The notes below the pieces were generated by a model. That model saw nothing but the letters and a program-made list of their open reading frames with translations, had not been told where the DNA came from and searched no databases. Shown piece by piece: positions 9,280 to 17,224 of a stretch of 64,000 bases of DNA (positions are counted from its first letter, which is position 1; every line of letters starts with the position of its first letter). The DNA is from Comamonas testosteroni (GTDB lineage Bacteria; Pseudomonadota; Gammaproteobacteria; Burkholderiales; Burkholderiaceae_C): positions 868,001 through 932,000 of the forward strand of contig NZ_CP129672.1 of the NCBI RefSeq assembly GCF_030505195.1, given 5' to 3'. Both the position numbers and the translations under genes were made by a program.

Positions 9280-10512
9280 ATGGCAAGCACCGCAACAGCC
9301 ACCCCCCAGAGGGACACTGAAACCTCCAATAGTGCCCCCGCACCAGCGGCATCCTGGAGCGGCGTCTTCGCCATGTCGATCTGCGCCTTCGCACTGATCG
9401 CCTCCGAGTTCCTCCCCGTGAGTCTGCTGACACCCATGGCGGCCGACCTGAAGGTCACCGAAGGCATGACCGGCCAAGGTATCGCCATCTCCGGCGCCTT
9501 TGCCGTATTGACCAGTCTGTTCATCTCGGCGCTGACGGGAAACCTGAATCGCAAGACCTTGCTGCTCGGCCTGACGCTCGCGATGGGCATCTCCGGTGCC
9601 ATCGTCGCACTGGCACCGAACTACTACATCTACATGCTGGGCCGGGCGCTGATCGGCGTGGTGGTGGGCGGCTTCTGGTCCATGTCGGCCGCCACGGCTA
9701 TCCGACTGGTGCCGGCGCACGATGTCCCGCGGGCGCTCGCCGTCGTCAATGGCGGCAACGCGCTCGCCATGGTGATCGCCGCCCCCCTGGGTGCCTATCT
9801 GGGCACAGTCGTTGGCTGGCGCGGTGCTTTCCTGTGCCTGGTGCCGGTGTCGCTGATCGCATTGGCCTGGCAATGGAAGGCGCTGCCCTCGATGCCGGCT
9901 GCCGTGCGCGCCTCGGGTATCAGCAAAGTGTTCAAGGTGTTCACCTTGTTCAAGCACCCTGGCGTCACCGTAGGCATGCTGGCCAGCAGCCTGCTGTTCA
10001 TGGGGCAATTCGGACTGTTCACCTATGTGCGCCCCTTCCTGGAAACCGTCACGAATGTGCGTGGCTCGACGATTTCGCTGTTCCTGCTCGTACTGGGCGC
10101 GGCCGGCTTCATTGGCACAGTGCTCATCGGCCGCGTCCTGCAACGCAGCTTCTACCAGACGCTGATCGTCATCCCGGCCCTGATGGCCGCGACCGCGCTG
10201 GCCCTGATCGCCTTCGGCGGCTCGGTCGCCATCGTCGCCCTGCTGCTCGCGCTGTGGGGCCTGACCGGCACCTCTGCTCCGGTGGGCTGGTGGGCCTGGA
10301 TAGCCAAGGTGTTCCCAAAAGATGCCGAAGCGGGTGGAGGCCTGTTTGTCGCCGTGGTGCAGCTATCCATCGCTCTGGGCTCGACCCTAGGCGGCATTCT
10401 GTTCGATCACAGCGGCTACCGCAGCACCTTCGTCGCGAGCGCCGTGCTGCTGGTGGTTTGCGCTGCCCTAACCACCGTGACTGCGCGCGCGGCAGCCAAG
10501 CATACGGCCTGA
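9280..10512 (+). CDS. MFS transporter (AraJ/NepI-like drug or sugar efflux type)
   Basis: 410 residues from the ATG at 9280 (MASTATATPQ); longer frames upstream lack support. Twelve hydrophobic segments can be counted, beginning SGVFAMSICAFALIASEFLPVS. The LLTPMAADL and GRALIGVVVGGFWS signatures are those of the DHA1 branch (AraJ, NepI, SotB), proton-driven exporters of sugars, nucleosides or drugs. It follows the hydrolase by 110 bp and precedes the broken aldo/keto reductase, so it is probably part of the LysR-controlled set. Substrate unknown. Confidence 0.9.
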   Translation: MASTATATPQRDTETSNSAPAPAASWSGVFAMSICAFALIASEFLPVSLLTPMAADLKVTEGMTGQGIAISGAFAVLTSLFISALTGNLNRKTLLLGLTLAMGISGAIVALAPNYYIYMLGRALIGVVVGGFWSMSAATAIRLVPAHDVPRALAVVNGGNALAMVIAAPLGAYLGTVVGWRGAFLCLVPVSLIALAWQWKALPSMPAAVRASGISKVFKVFTLFKHPGVTVGMLASSLLFMGQFGLFTYVRPFLETVTNVRGSTISLFLLVLGAAGFIGTVLIGRVLQRSFYQTLIVIPALMAATALALIAFGGSVAIVALLLALWGLTGTSAPVGWWAWIAKVFPKDAEAGGGLFVAVVQLSIALGSTLGGILFDHSGYRSTFVASAVLLVVCAALTTVTARAAAKHTA

Positions 10513-10532
10513 ACCCCACCTGGAGAATCCCC

Positions 10533-10722
10533 ATGCAGTACACCCATCTGGGCCGCACCGACCTCAAGGTCAGCCGCATCGTGCTGGGTACCATGAATTT
10601 TGTGCGAGCTGGCCGATGAAGCGGCAAGCTTCAAGATCATGAACGAGGCGCTGAAGGCGGGTATCAATTTCTTTGACACCGCCGACGTCTATGGTGACCC
10701 GCAGTCGCCGGACATGGCCAAC
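10533..10722 (+). pseudogene. Aldo/keto reductase, N-terminal fragment with frameshift
   Basis: The ATG at 10533 opens a normal aldo/keto reductase start (MQYTHLGRTDLKVSRIVLGTMNF). Directly after GTMNF the frame shifts by one base: four bases (GTGC) stand where one codon is expected. The family sequence resumes in the next frame as ELADEAASFKIMNEALKAG and then INFFDTADVYGDPQSPDMA, which contains the catalytic Asp/Tyr region. At about 10722 the similarity stops and transposase-like sequence begins, so roughly 270 C-terminal residues are gone. The gene is dead by both a +1 insertion and truncation. It was probably the last member of the LysR-linked cluster. Confidence 0.88.
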
Positions 10723-11006
10723 CGACGCGACTGGGTCGAGGGTGCAGGCTGGGAGACGTTGTTTGCGGCCATCGACGACCATGCGCGCATCGCCTTCACC
10801 GCCATGCATCGGGACGAGAAGAAGCACGAAGCCGTCGAGTTTGTGCACAACGCGGTGGCGTATTACGCGGGGCTGGGCGTGCGCTGAATACGCCTGCTGA
10901 CTGCCAACGGTGCAGCCTTCCGGGCCAAGGAGTTTGCTGCAGCCTGCAAAGCCTTGGGGGGCAGGTCAGCAAGGCCGAGCGGTTCATCTTGACGGTTCAC
11001 ATCTAG
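10723..11006 (+). mobile_element. IS481-family transposase remnant
   Basis: Translation from 10723 gives RRDWVEGAGWETLFAAIDDH followed by ARIAFTAMHRDEKKHEAVEF and NAVAYYAGLGVR, matching the DDE integrase core of IS481-type transposases. After an in-frame TGA at 10885-10887 it continues as IRLLTANGAAFRAKEFAAACKALG, where the family has LLTDNG: the second catalytic Asp is Ala. A frameshift with deletion then leads to SKAERFIL before the trace ends. No terminal inverted repeats were found. It is an internal fragment fused to the aldo/keto reductase stub, so both insertion and later deletion must have occurred. Confidence 0.82.
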
Positions 11007-11175
11007 GCAGATAGTCGTCATCGACTTATGGCTGATCGATAACGGCTTATGCAGACCCCAGACTGCGCGAGGCGCTCTGCCTGAGTTTGCGCTGTGCAAG
11101 TTGCCGCGTCGAGCCTCGCGCTGAGGTGCTATTTGGCTACCTCCGAGGGAAAATTCAAAGGCTAGGGAGAATCGA

Positions 11176-11493
11176 TCATGAAGAAATTTCTTCGATTTCG
11201 AGTATCTCGCAGTCTGGTGCGGACTCTGCAATGCTCAAGCAAACGTCGCTCGCGTCGAGTCCCCATCGCTTCTGTTCACTCATGAGGCCAACTCGATGGT
11301 TCACCAACATTAAACGGAACAGTGTCAATCGGCTTAGGTTCTTTCTTGGCACCGCGCAAAGCGTAGTGTGGGCGTCGGGGTCTGGCAACACCAAGCAGCT
11401 ATCGCCTGCTTCGACTACTTGCAATCGGCTGCCTTTAGCGAAAAATCTTCCCTCTACCTGTATGTCGCTCAGGACTTGCATCATGGAGTGCAT
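11176..11493 (-). CDS. Hypothetical protein, 105 aa
   Basis: This frame begins 15 bp after the stop of the MDR oxidoreductase gene on the same strand and reads as an ordinary soluble protein, for example IQVEGRFFAKGSRLQVVEAG and LVLPDPDAHTTLCAVPRKNL. I recognise no domain. A start at 11493 (MHSMMQ) or three codons in (11484) is possible; neither has a clear ribosome site. It would be the sixth and last gene of the leftward set. Overlapping + strand frames (11087-11581) are less protein-like and are not annotated. Confidence 0.45.
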   Translation of the reverse strand: MHSMMQVLSDIQVEGRFFAKGSRLQVVEAGDSCLVLPDPDAHTTLCAVPRKNLSRLTLFRLMLVNHRVGLMSEQKRWGLDASDVCLSIAESAPDCEILEIEEISS

Positions 11494-11508
11494 TGTTTTT
11501 TTGCATTC

Positions 11509-12510
11509 CTATTGCATCCGCACTACGACTTTGCCTTTGGCGCGTCCTTGGGACAAGTACTCAAGGGCCTGCTTCGCTTGATCGAACGGAAACACTTTGT
11601 CTACAACCGGATGGATATGACCGGCGTCAAGAAGCGCGCCAATTTCGTCCAACTGCTCGCCGTCAGGTCGCACGAATAGAAACGAGTAGTCCACGTCCTT
11701 CTTTGCTGCCATGCGGATGATTTTTCTGCTCATGAGGCCAAAGATTAGTCTGAGAGCGAAGTTCAACTTGCGGGCTTGTGCAAATGCAGCGTCCAGCGGA
11801 CCAATCAGCGAAATTATCTTGCCGCCGGGCTTGAGGATGCCAATCGACTTCTCCAATGCATCCCCGCGGATCGTCCCCAGTACCAAGTTGTATCCTCGCA
11901 GTACCTCTTCAAACTCCTGCTTTTTGTAGTCAATCACATCGTCCGCGCCCAAGCTCTTGACCAGCGCAACGTTGGCGGTACTTGTGGTCGTTGCCACATA
12001 GGCACCGAGGTGCTTGGCCAACTGAATTACAAACGTGCCGATACCGCCCGAGCCTGCAGGGATAAATACTCTGTGGCCTGTCTGCACGTTGGCACGTTCT
12101 TTCAGAGCCTGCCAGGAAGTCAACCCAACCATAGGCACAGACGCTGCCTGCACGAAGTCGAGATGGGCAGGTTTGCGTGCAGCCAGATGTTGGGGAACTA
12201 CCGCAAACTCGGCAAGTGATCCGGTGCCTTGATCAAAGATGCTGGCAAAGACCTCATCGCCTGGCTTGAAGCGGGTCACACTGCTGCCCACTTCAACCAC
12301 CACTCCGGCCAGGTCGCTGCCCATGACGGCGGGAAGCTTGAACTTCAGCACGGGCTTGAACATTCCCGTCGTGATCATATTGTCGATAGGGTTTAAGCCT
12401 GCTGCATGCACCTCAACCAGCATTTCATTGGGTCGAAGTGTTGGGCGAAGCACCTCGGTGATGCCGATCTCTGGGGTCTTGCCGTAGCGTTTAAATGTGA
12501 GGGCTTTCAT
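11509..12510 (-). CDS. NADP-dependent medium-chain reductase/quinone oxidoreductase
   Basis: 333 residues of the zinc-independent MDR superfamily. The N-terminal GroES-like domain carries HAAGLNPIDNMITTGMF and MGSDLAGVVVEVGSSV. The Rossmann domain has the NADPH motif PAGSGGIGTFVIQLAKHLG near residue 155, followed by SLGADDVIDYKKQEFEEVL. Structural-zinc cysteines are absent, as expected for quinone or enone reductases. It lies 106 bp downstream of the first alpha/beta hydrolase and would reduce an alpha,beta-unsaturated carbonyl or quinone, consistent with the old yellow enzyme encoded in the same operon. Confidence 0.9.
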   Translation of the reverse strand: MKALTFKRYGKTPEIGITEVLRPTLRPNEMLVEVHAAGLNPIDNMITTGMFKPVLKFKLPAVMGSDLAGVVVEVGSSVTRFKPGDEVFASIFDQGTGSLAEFAVVPQHLAARKPAHLDFVQAASVPMVGLTSWQALKERANVQTGHRVFIPAGSGGIGTFVIQLAKHLGAYVATTTSTANVALVKSLGADDVIDYKKQEFEEVLRGYNLVLGTIRGDALEKSIGILKPGGKIISLIGPLDAAFAQARKLNFALRLIFGLMSRKIIRMAAKKDVDYSFLFVRPDGEQLDEIGALLDAGHIHPVVDKVFPFDQAKQALEYLSQGRAKGKVVVRMQ

Positions 12511-12616
12511 GATGCTCCTGCTTGTGTGTTACGAAGGCGGCCATGCGCAAGTGCCGTGTGTCGCCTCATCGTCAGCCCCTGCCTTGTTGTGTCGCTGCGG
12601 AGCCGTTGTTCAGCCA

Positions 12617-13579
12617 TTACTGTGCGAGGAAGGTAAGAGCCTTGGGCACAAAGTCTTCGTGATACTGAAATACACCACCGTGACCCGCATCGGGATAGAT
12701 GACCAGCTCGCTGTTGGGCAGGCGTTTGGCCAGGTCGTAGGTGTTGCTGCTGGGTACCATCCGGTCGTGATCACCGTTTGCCACAAGCGCAGGCTGCTTG
12801 ATCACTGACAGATCGACCGCTGGTTTTTCGCCCCAAGCCTTGAGCGCCTGCAACTGCGCCATGTACGCGCCAAAGCTGATGGCCTTGTCGCGATTCTCTG
12901 AGCGCTCCTGCAATCGTTGCAGGAAGGCCTTGCCAGCTGCAATGCCGTTCGGCGTGCGTGTGAAGAACAGGAACTGCTTGGGATCTTGGCCGCTGAAGAT
13001 CGCACGCAAGAGGTCATAGTTCGCGACGCCTGCCACCGAACTGATGCCTGGGCCACCTGCAGGTCCCGTGCCCGCAAGAATCAGCTTGCGCACCAGTTGT
13101 GGCTGCTTGAGCACGATCTCCTGGGCGATCATCCCCCCCATGGAGAAGCCCAAAAGATCGACCTTTTGGAACCCCTTGGCCTTGATGAAGCTAGTAGCAT
13201 CATCGGCCATCTGTTCAATCGAGTGGGCAGCTGACCCCGTGGATGCGCCTACCCCCCGATTGTCGAACGCGATGACGTGATGCTTTGCAGCAAGGCCGTC
13301 TACGACACGGGGGTCCCAGTTATCCAGGACCGCAGCTAAGTGGGCCAGCAATACCACAGGTGCTCCGCCGTTTTCCTGGCCCAGTTCGCGGTAGGCGTAG
13401 TCCACACCACCTGCCGAAACAACTTGGGTCTGCACGTTCTTCCATTGCGTTGAAGAAGTGCCGTTGCTCTTGATCTCCACACTGCGTGATGTGGCCCAAT
13501 CCGTGGCCGATGCGTACGGCAGAAACAGCGTTGCAAGCGCTGCGAGACAGTACGCTCGCACTTGGGACTCGTTGAACAT
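12617..13579 (-). CDS. Exported alpha/beta fold hydrolase
   Basis: 320 residues. The N-terminus MFNESQVRAYCLAALATLFL ending PYASA looks like a Sec signal peptide, unusual for this otherwise cytosolic-looking hydrolase type. Catalytic elements: oxyanion region VVLLAHLAAVLDNWDP, nucleophile elbow DLLGFSMGGMIAQ (Ser in G-F-S-M-G), acid in NGDHDRMVP and His in DAGHGGVF. Its closest visible relative is the hydrolase at 14445-15293, with the same LLHxxGxxDNWDP and GFSxGG layout, so the two are paralogues in one operon. It follows the SDR gene by 27 bp. The substrate is unknown, probably a small ester. Confidence 0.88.
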   Translation of the reverse strand: MFNESQVRAYCLAALATLFLPYASATDWATSRSVEIKSNGTSSTQWKNVQTQVVSAGGVDYAYRELGQENGGAPVVLLAHLAAVLDNWDPRVVDGLAAKHHVIAFDNRGVGASTGSAAHSIEQMADDATSFIKAKGFQKVDLLGFSMGGMIAQEIVLKQPQLVRKLILAGTGPAGGPGISSVAGVANYDLLRAIFSGQDPKQFLFFTRTPNGIAAGKAFLQRLQERSENRDKAISFGAYMAQLQALKAWGEKPAVDLSVIKQPALVANGDHDRMVPSSNTYDLAKRLPNSELVIYPDAGHGGVFQYHEDFVPKALTFLAQ

Positions 13580-13606
13580 ATCGTCTCCGTTAGGTGGTCA
13601 AAACGC

Positions 13607-14395
13607 TCAGGCCTGCGGCTGGTAGCGCTCAGCGGCATGCGCTTGACGGATTTCGGACATCAGTCCTTGTCGCGCCTGGTCCAGCTCATTCCAACGCTCT
13701 GCGACATGCAGAGGCGGAATCGTCACCAGTTCCTTACGATCGAAGCCGATGAGTGCGGCATCCACCAGTTCGTTGACATCCATCACCTCTGGCAGTGTGT
13801 TGATATCCATGCCGGCGCGGCTCCAGATCTCAGTACGGGTTGCAGCAGGCAGCACTGCTTGCACATAGATTCCTTTCGGCCCTAGTTCCAAATTCAGACC
13901 TTGTGAGAGAAACAGTACAAATGCCTTGGTCGCACCATAAATCGTCATGCCTAGCTCGGGAGCAAAGCCAACAACCGAGCCGATGTTGACGATCGAGCCT
14001 TTGCCTTCCTGAGCAAAGCGTGCAGCGACTGCTGCAGCGAGGCGCGTGGGCGCCGTAGTGTTGAGCATTACCAGACGGTCAATGCTCTGCGCGTTCTGTT
14101 GGACGAAAGCCCCGGACTGGCCCATGCCAGCGTTGTTGATCAAAATCCCGATCGACGTGTCTTCGCGCAGACGCGTCTCGACCTCAGCCAGGTCTTTCTG
14201 TTGTGTAAGGTCGGCTTGAATCACGTCGATGGTGACCTTGGTCTCTTCGCGCAAGCGGGAGGCGAGGACGTCCATGCGAACTTTATCGCGGGCAACCATG
14301 ACGAGGTTGTGGCCACGGCGGGCGAAGCGTTCAGCGTAGGTCGCACCGATGCCGGAAGACGCACCGGTGATCAAGGCTGTAGGCAGATTAGTCAT
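13607..14395 (-). CDS. Short-chain dehydrogenase/reductase (classical SDR)
   Basis: 262 residues. The cofactor motif TGASSGIGATYAERFARRGH is at residues 9-28, then NNAGMG at about 90. The catalytic Ser/Tyr/Lys set is visible as IGSVVG and Y-G-A-T-K (TIYGATKAF). An Arg in the region after the second strand (VARDKVR) suggests NADP(H). It sits 49 bp downstream of the hydrolase gene at 14445 and 27 bp upstream of the exported hydrolase, in the TetR-linked operon, and would reduce or oxidise a carbonyl/alcohol of the same unknown compound. Confidence 0.92.
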   Translation of the reverse strand: MTNLPTALITGASSGIGATYAERFARRGHNLVMVARDKVRMDVLASRLREETKVTIDVIQADLTQQKDLAEVETRLREDTSIGILINNAGMGQSGAFVQQNAQSIDRLVMLNTTAPTRLAAAVAARFAQEGKGSIVNIGSVVGFAPELGMTIYGATKAFVLFLSQGLNLELGPKGIYVQAVLPAATRTEIWSRAGMDINTLPEVMDVNELVDAALIGFDRKELVTIPPLHVAERWNELDQARQGLMSEIRQAHAAERYQPQA

Positions 14396-14444
14396 AGTTC
14401 TATATCCAGAAATGGTTTGGGAAGATCAGGGGGGAGGCGTGAGG

Positions 14445-15293
14445 TCAGGCAGCCTGTTGTCCATCCAGGAAAAGAGCGGTCTGGGTGACGAACAGTTCTG
14501 GGTATTGGAATTGCGAGCCATGACCAGAGTCCGGGTACAGGATGAGCTGCGCGTTGGGAATGAGCTGCTGCAACGTGAAGGAGTTGATGCTCGGCACCAT
14601 GATGTCGTTGTGGCCGTTGACGATCAGAGTGGGCTGGCCTATCTCCTTCAGGTAGGCATAGCGTTCGCCGTGTGGTGCACTCCACTCAGCGATGGCTGCA
14701 CCTTGTGCTTTCATGGCTTCAACTGAGGAGGCTGGATCTTGGTCTGCACGCCGGTGGCGGCGTTCCCAAAATGCGCGGCCTGCCGATTGGCTCTTCGGCG
14801 TAGGTGCGAAAAACAGATACAGGAAGTCGTCCATGCTGGGTACAGGGCTTGCCGCAACTTGAAGCACCTTGGAGTCCTGGCTCCGATCACCGTTGCGCGG
14901 TCCTGTACCCACAAGCACCAGGCGTCGCACGAATTGTGGATATCGGTGTGCCAGGCTTTGAGCAACGAAGCCTCCGATGGAGAAGCCAAGCACATCCACG
15001 GCGCTGGCAAATGCGAGCTCCTGGATGAAATCCGCAATACCATCGGCCATGCCGTCTACCGTAGCGGCAGGCTCTCCACCGGAGCTGGCTACACCTGCGT
15101 AGTTCACCAAGATGACAGGACGACCCTGCGCAAGGCCATCGGTAATCAATGGGTCCCAGTTGTCCATTCCTCCGCGAAAGTGCTGAAGGAATACCAGAGG
15201 CACGCCTTGCTCTCCTCCAAATCGACGGTACGCATAGCGCACGCCGTTGGCTTCAACGAATTGGGTCGGGGCGGTGATGTGGGTGCTGCTCAT
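14445..15293 (-). CDS. Alpha/beta fold hydrolase
   Basis: 282 residues from the ATG at 15293 (MSSTHITAPTQFV); an upstream in-frame start would overlap the OYE gene and adds an unlikely tail. Signatures: VFLQHFRGGMDNWDP at the oxyanion site, nucleophile DVLGFSIGGFVAQSLAHRYP, acid region NGHNDIMVP and His in DSGHGSQFQ. There is no signal peptide, in contrast to the paralogue at 12617. It lies between the OYE and SDR genes on the same strand. Probably an esterase or C-C hydrolase acting on a xenobiotic or lipid-derived product. Confidence 0.9.
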   Translation of the reverse strand: MSSTHITAPTQFVEANGVRYAYRRFGGEQGVPLVFLQHFRGGMDNWDPLITDGLAQGRPVILVNYAGVASSGGEPAATVDGMADGIADFIQELAFASAVDVLGFSIGGFVAQSLAHRYPQFVRRLVLVGTGPRNGDRSQDSKVLQVAASPVPSMDDFLYLFFAPTPKSQSAGRAFWERRHRRADQDPASSVEAMKAQGAAIAEWSAPHGERYAYLKEIGQPTLIVNGHNDIMVPSINSFTLQQLIPNAQLILYPDSGHGSQFQYPELFVTQTALFLDGQQAA

Positions 15294-15375
15294 ATGAGCC
15301 TCGCAATGGTTGGGGATGGGATAGAGCGTTGGAGGCAGGAGCCGGTTGTTGGGCTCCTGTGGGATGCACTGGCGA

Positions 15376-16458
15376 TCAGGCTGCGAGCGCGGGATAGTCT
15401 GTGTAGCCAGCGGCGCCACCGCCGTAGAGCGTGGCCATGTTCATCTGAGCCAGAGGCGCGTCGGTCTTCAAGCGCTCGACCAAGTCTGGGTTGGCAATGA
15501 AGGCGTGCCCAAACGCAACTAAATCGAGCTTGCCTTCCTGCAGGCGAGCTTCGGCCAACTGGCGGGTGTAGCCGTTGTTGGCGATGTAGGTTTGCTTGAA
15601 GCGAGCGCGCAGCGCGTCATAGTCAAAATGCGCGACATCGCGGGGGCCGCCTGTCGCGCCTTCAACGACATGCAGATAGACAATGCCGAGGGCACTGAGT
15701 TGCTCAGCGATGTAGTTGTACTGAGGCTGCGGCTCGCTGATAGAGATGCCATTGGCTGGGGAGACTGGAGAGATGCGTACACCGGTGCGCTCAGGCCCAA
15801 TTTCCCGGGCAACGGCAGCGGTCACCTCTAGCAACAGTCGTGCACGGTTTTCCACTGAGCCGCCGTATGCGTCCGTGCGTTGGTTGGCTCCATCCTTGAT
15901 GAATTGCTCCAGCAGGTAGCCGTTGGCACCATGCACCTCCACGCCATCGAAGCCTGCACTCATGGCATTGGCGGCAGCTTGGCGGAAGCTCTCCACGATG
16001 CCTGGGATCTCATCTAGGCTCAGAGCGCGGGGCTCAGATACTTCCGCAAAGCCATTGTTCACGAAGGTCTTGGTTTGTGCTCGGATGGCAGAGGGGGCTA
16101 CAGGCGCTGCGCCATCCGGCTGCACGGACACATGGGAAACGCGACCCACATGCCACAGTTGCACAAAGATCTTTCCGCCCTGGGCGTGCACCGCGTCGGT
16201 GACTTTGCGCCATCCAGCGACCTGCTCGGCTGTGTAGAGACCAGGGGTGTCTTGGTAGCCCTGCGCCTGTGCAGAGACCTGAGTTGCTTCCGTAATGATC
16301 AAGCCAGCCGAAGCACGCTGTGCGTAGTAGGTGGCCGCAAGCTCATTAGGCACCAAGCCAGAACCGGCGCGGTTACGGGTTAGCGGTCCCATCACAACGC
16401 GATTGGCCAGTACCAGATCACCTAAGACATAGGGTTGAAAAAGCGTCTTCTCAGTCAT
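15376..16458 (-). CDS. Alkene reductase, old yellow enzyme family
   Basis: 360 residues from the ATG at 16458 (MTEKTLFQPYVLGDL). FMN- and substrate-site signatures are visible: NRVVMGPLTRNRA at the N-terminus, the TEATQVSAQAQGYQDTPG loop, QLWHVGRVSH, and GVEVHGANGYLLEQF with the paired His/Asn for carbonyl binding, then GFGHAFIANPDLV-like FMN-phosphate contacts (VAFGHAFIANPDL). NemA/XenB/OPR-type enzymes reduce activated C=C bonds or nitro groups with NAD(P)H. It is the first gene leaving the shared TetR promoter; nemA-nemR style control by a TetR repressor that senses electrophiles is a known precedent. Confidence 0.93.
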   Translation of the reverse strand: MTEKTLFQPYVLGDLVLANRVVMGPLTRNRAGSGLVPNELAATYYAQRASAGLIITEATQVSAQAQGYQDTPGLYTAEQVAGWRKVTDAVHAQGGKIFVQLWHVGRVSHVSVQPDGAAPVAPSAIRAQTKTFVNNGFAEVSEPRALSLDEIPGIVESFRQAAANAMSAGFDGVEVHGANGYLLEQFIKDGANQRTDAYGGSVENRARLLLEVTAAVAREIGPERTGVRISPVSPANGISISEPQPQYNYIAEQLSALGIVYLHVVEGATGGPRDVAHFDYDALRARFKQTYIANNGYTRQLAEARLQEGKLDLVAFGHAFIANPDLVERLKTDAPLAQMNMATLYGGGAAGYTDYPALAA

Positions 16459-16492
16459 TTTGCATCCACAGCAATGTTCTAGAAGACTCAAT

Positions 16493-16541
16493 GATGACGA
16501 TCGTAATCTAAAAAGTCAATACTTTAATTACGATCGTAATC
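16493..16541. promoter_or_regulatory. Double palindromic operator between OYE operon and tetR
   Basis: Two near-identical 16-bp dyads, GATGACGATCGTAATC (16493-16508) and AATTACGATCGTAATC (16526-16541), share a 12-bp core ACGATCGTAATC. Inside the second, 16527-16540 is a perfect 14-bp palindrome. The centres are 33 bp apart, about three helical turns, so two dimers would sit on the same DNA face. The block lies within the 132-bp divergent gap. Binding by the neighbouring TetR protein is inference. Confidence 0.75.
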
Positions 16542-16590
16542 AATATATAGTAGAGGCTCCGCATGCACACAGACACTCCACGGTAGAAAA

Positions 16591-17214
16591 ATGAAGCTCA
16601 CCAAAGTACAGGCACAGGCAAACCGAGCACATGTCGTGAAAACGGCGTCGGCGCTGTTTCGCGAGCGTGGATACGATGGCGTGGGCGTGGTCGACTTGAT
16701 GGCGGCAGCGGGGTTCACTCAAGGCGGCTTCTACAAACAATTCCGATCTAAGACGGACTTGATGGCGGAATCTGCTGCTTGCGGGATAGAGCAGACCGTA
16801 GAGTTGACGAAAGGCATTGACCTGTCGACTTTTGTGAACAGCTATCTGTCTCGTGAGCATCGTGACAATCGGGCGGAAGGCTGCACCATGGCCGCTCTGG
16901 GCTCCGATGCAGCGCGCCAGACGCAAGAGGTCAAGAGGACATTTGCTGCAGGCATCGAAAGCTTGCTGCAGGCCCTTGAGAAGGAATGTCCGGCCTCGGA
17001 GCGAGCAGGAAATAACGAGGCGCGGGCCAAGTCCATCGACACCTTTGCGCATATCGTCGGGGCCCTGGTCATGTCTCGGGCCTGTCCCGATGATTCACCA
17101 CTTGCCGATGAAATCTTGGCTGTGTGTCGGGGCAAGATCCTTGGCGCGTTGGCGGAGCAAGAAGGCGTACCGCCTCCCGCAGCGGCTCACGCTACTCAAT
17201 CTGATGTGGCCTGA
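16591..17214 (+). CDS. TetR/AcrR family transcriptional regulator
   Basis: 207 residues. The N-terminal DNA-binding helix-turn-helix is clear: ASALFRERGYDGVGVVDLMA then AAGFTQGGFYKQFRSKTDLM (residues 19-58). The C-terminal ligand-binding half is of the YxaF/LmrA-like kind (EGCTMAALGSDAARQ, FAHIVGALVMSRACPDD). It is divergent from the OYE operon over an operator with two spaced palindromes and ends 10 bp from the convergent MFS gene. Probably represses both itself and the leftward operon until a substrate or electrophile is bound. Confidence 0.93.
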   Translation: MKLTKVQAQANRAHVVKTASALFRERGYDGVGVVDLMAAAGFTQGGFYKQFRSKTDLMAESAACGIEQTVELTKGIDLSTFVNSYLSREHRDNRAEGCTMAALGSDAARQTQEVKRTFAAGIESLLQALEKECPASERAGNNEARAKSIDTFAHIVGALVMSRACPDDSPLADEILAVCRGKILGALAEQEGVPPPAAAHATQSDVA

Positions 17215-17224
17215 GCTTTAACGT

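Noticed and set aside
9253..10143. 296-codon minus-strand frame rich in His and Gln
   Set aside because: Composition is that of the complement of a membrane transporter; the MFS gene explains this DNA.
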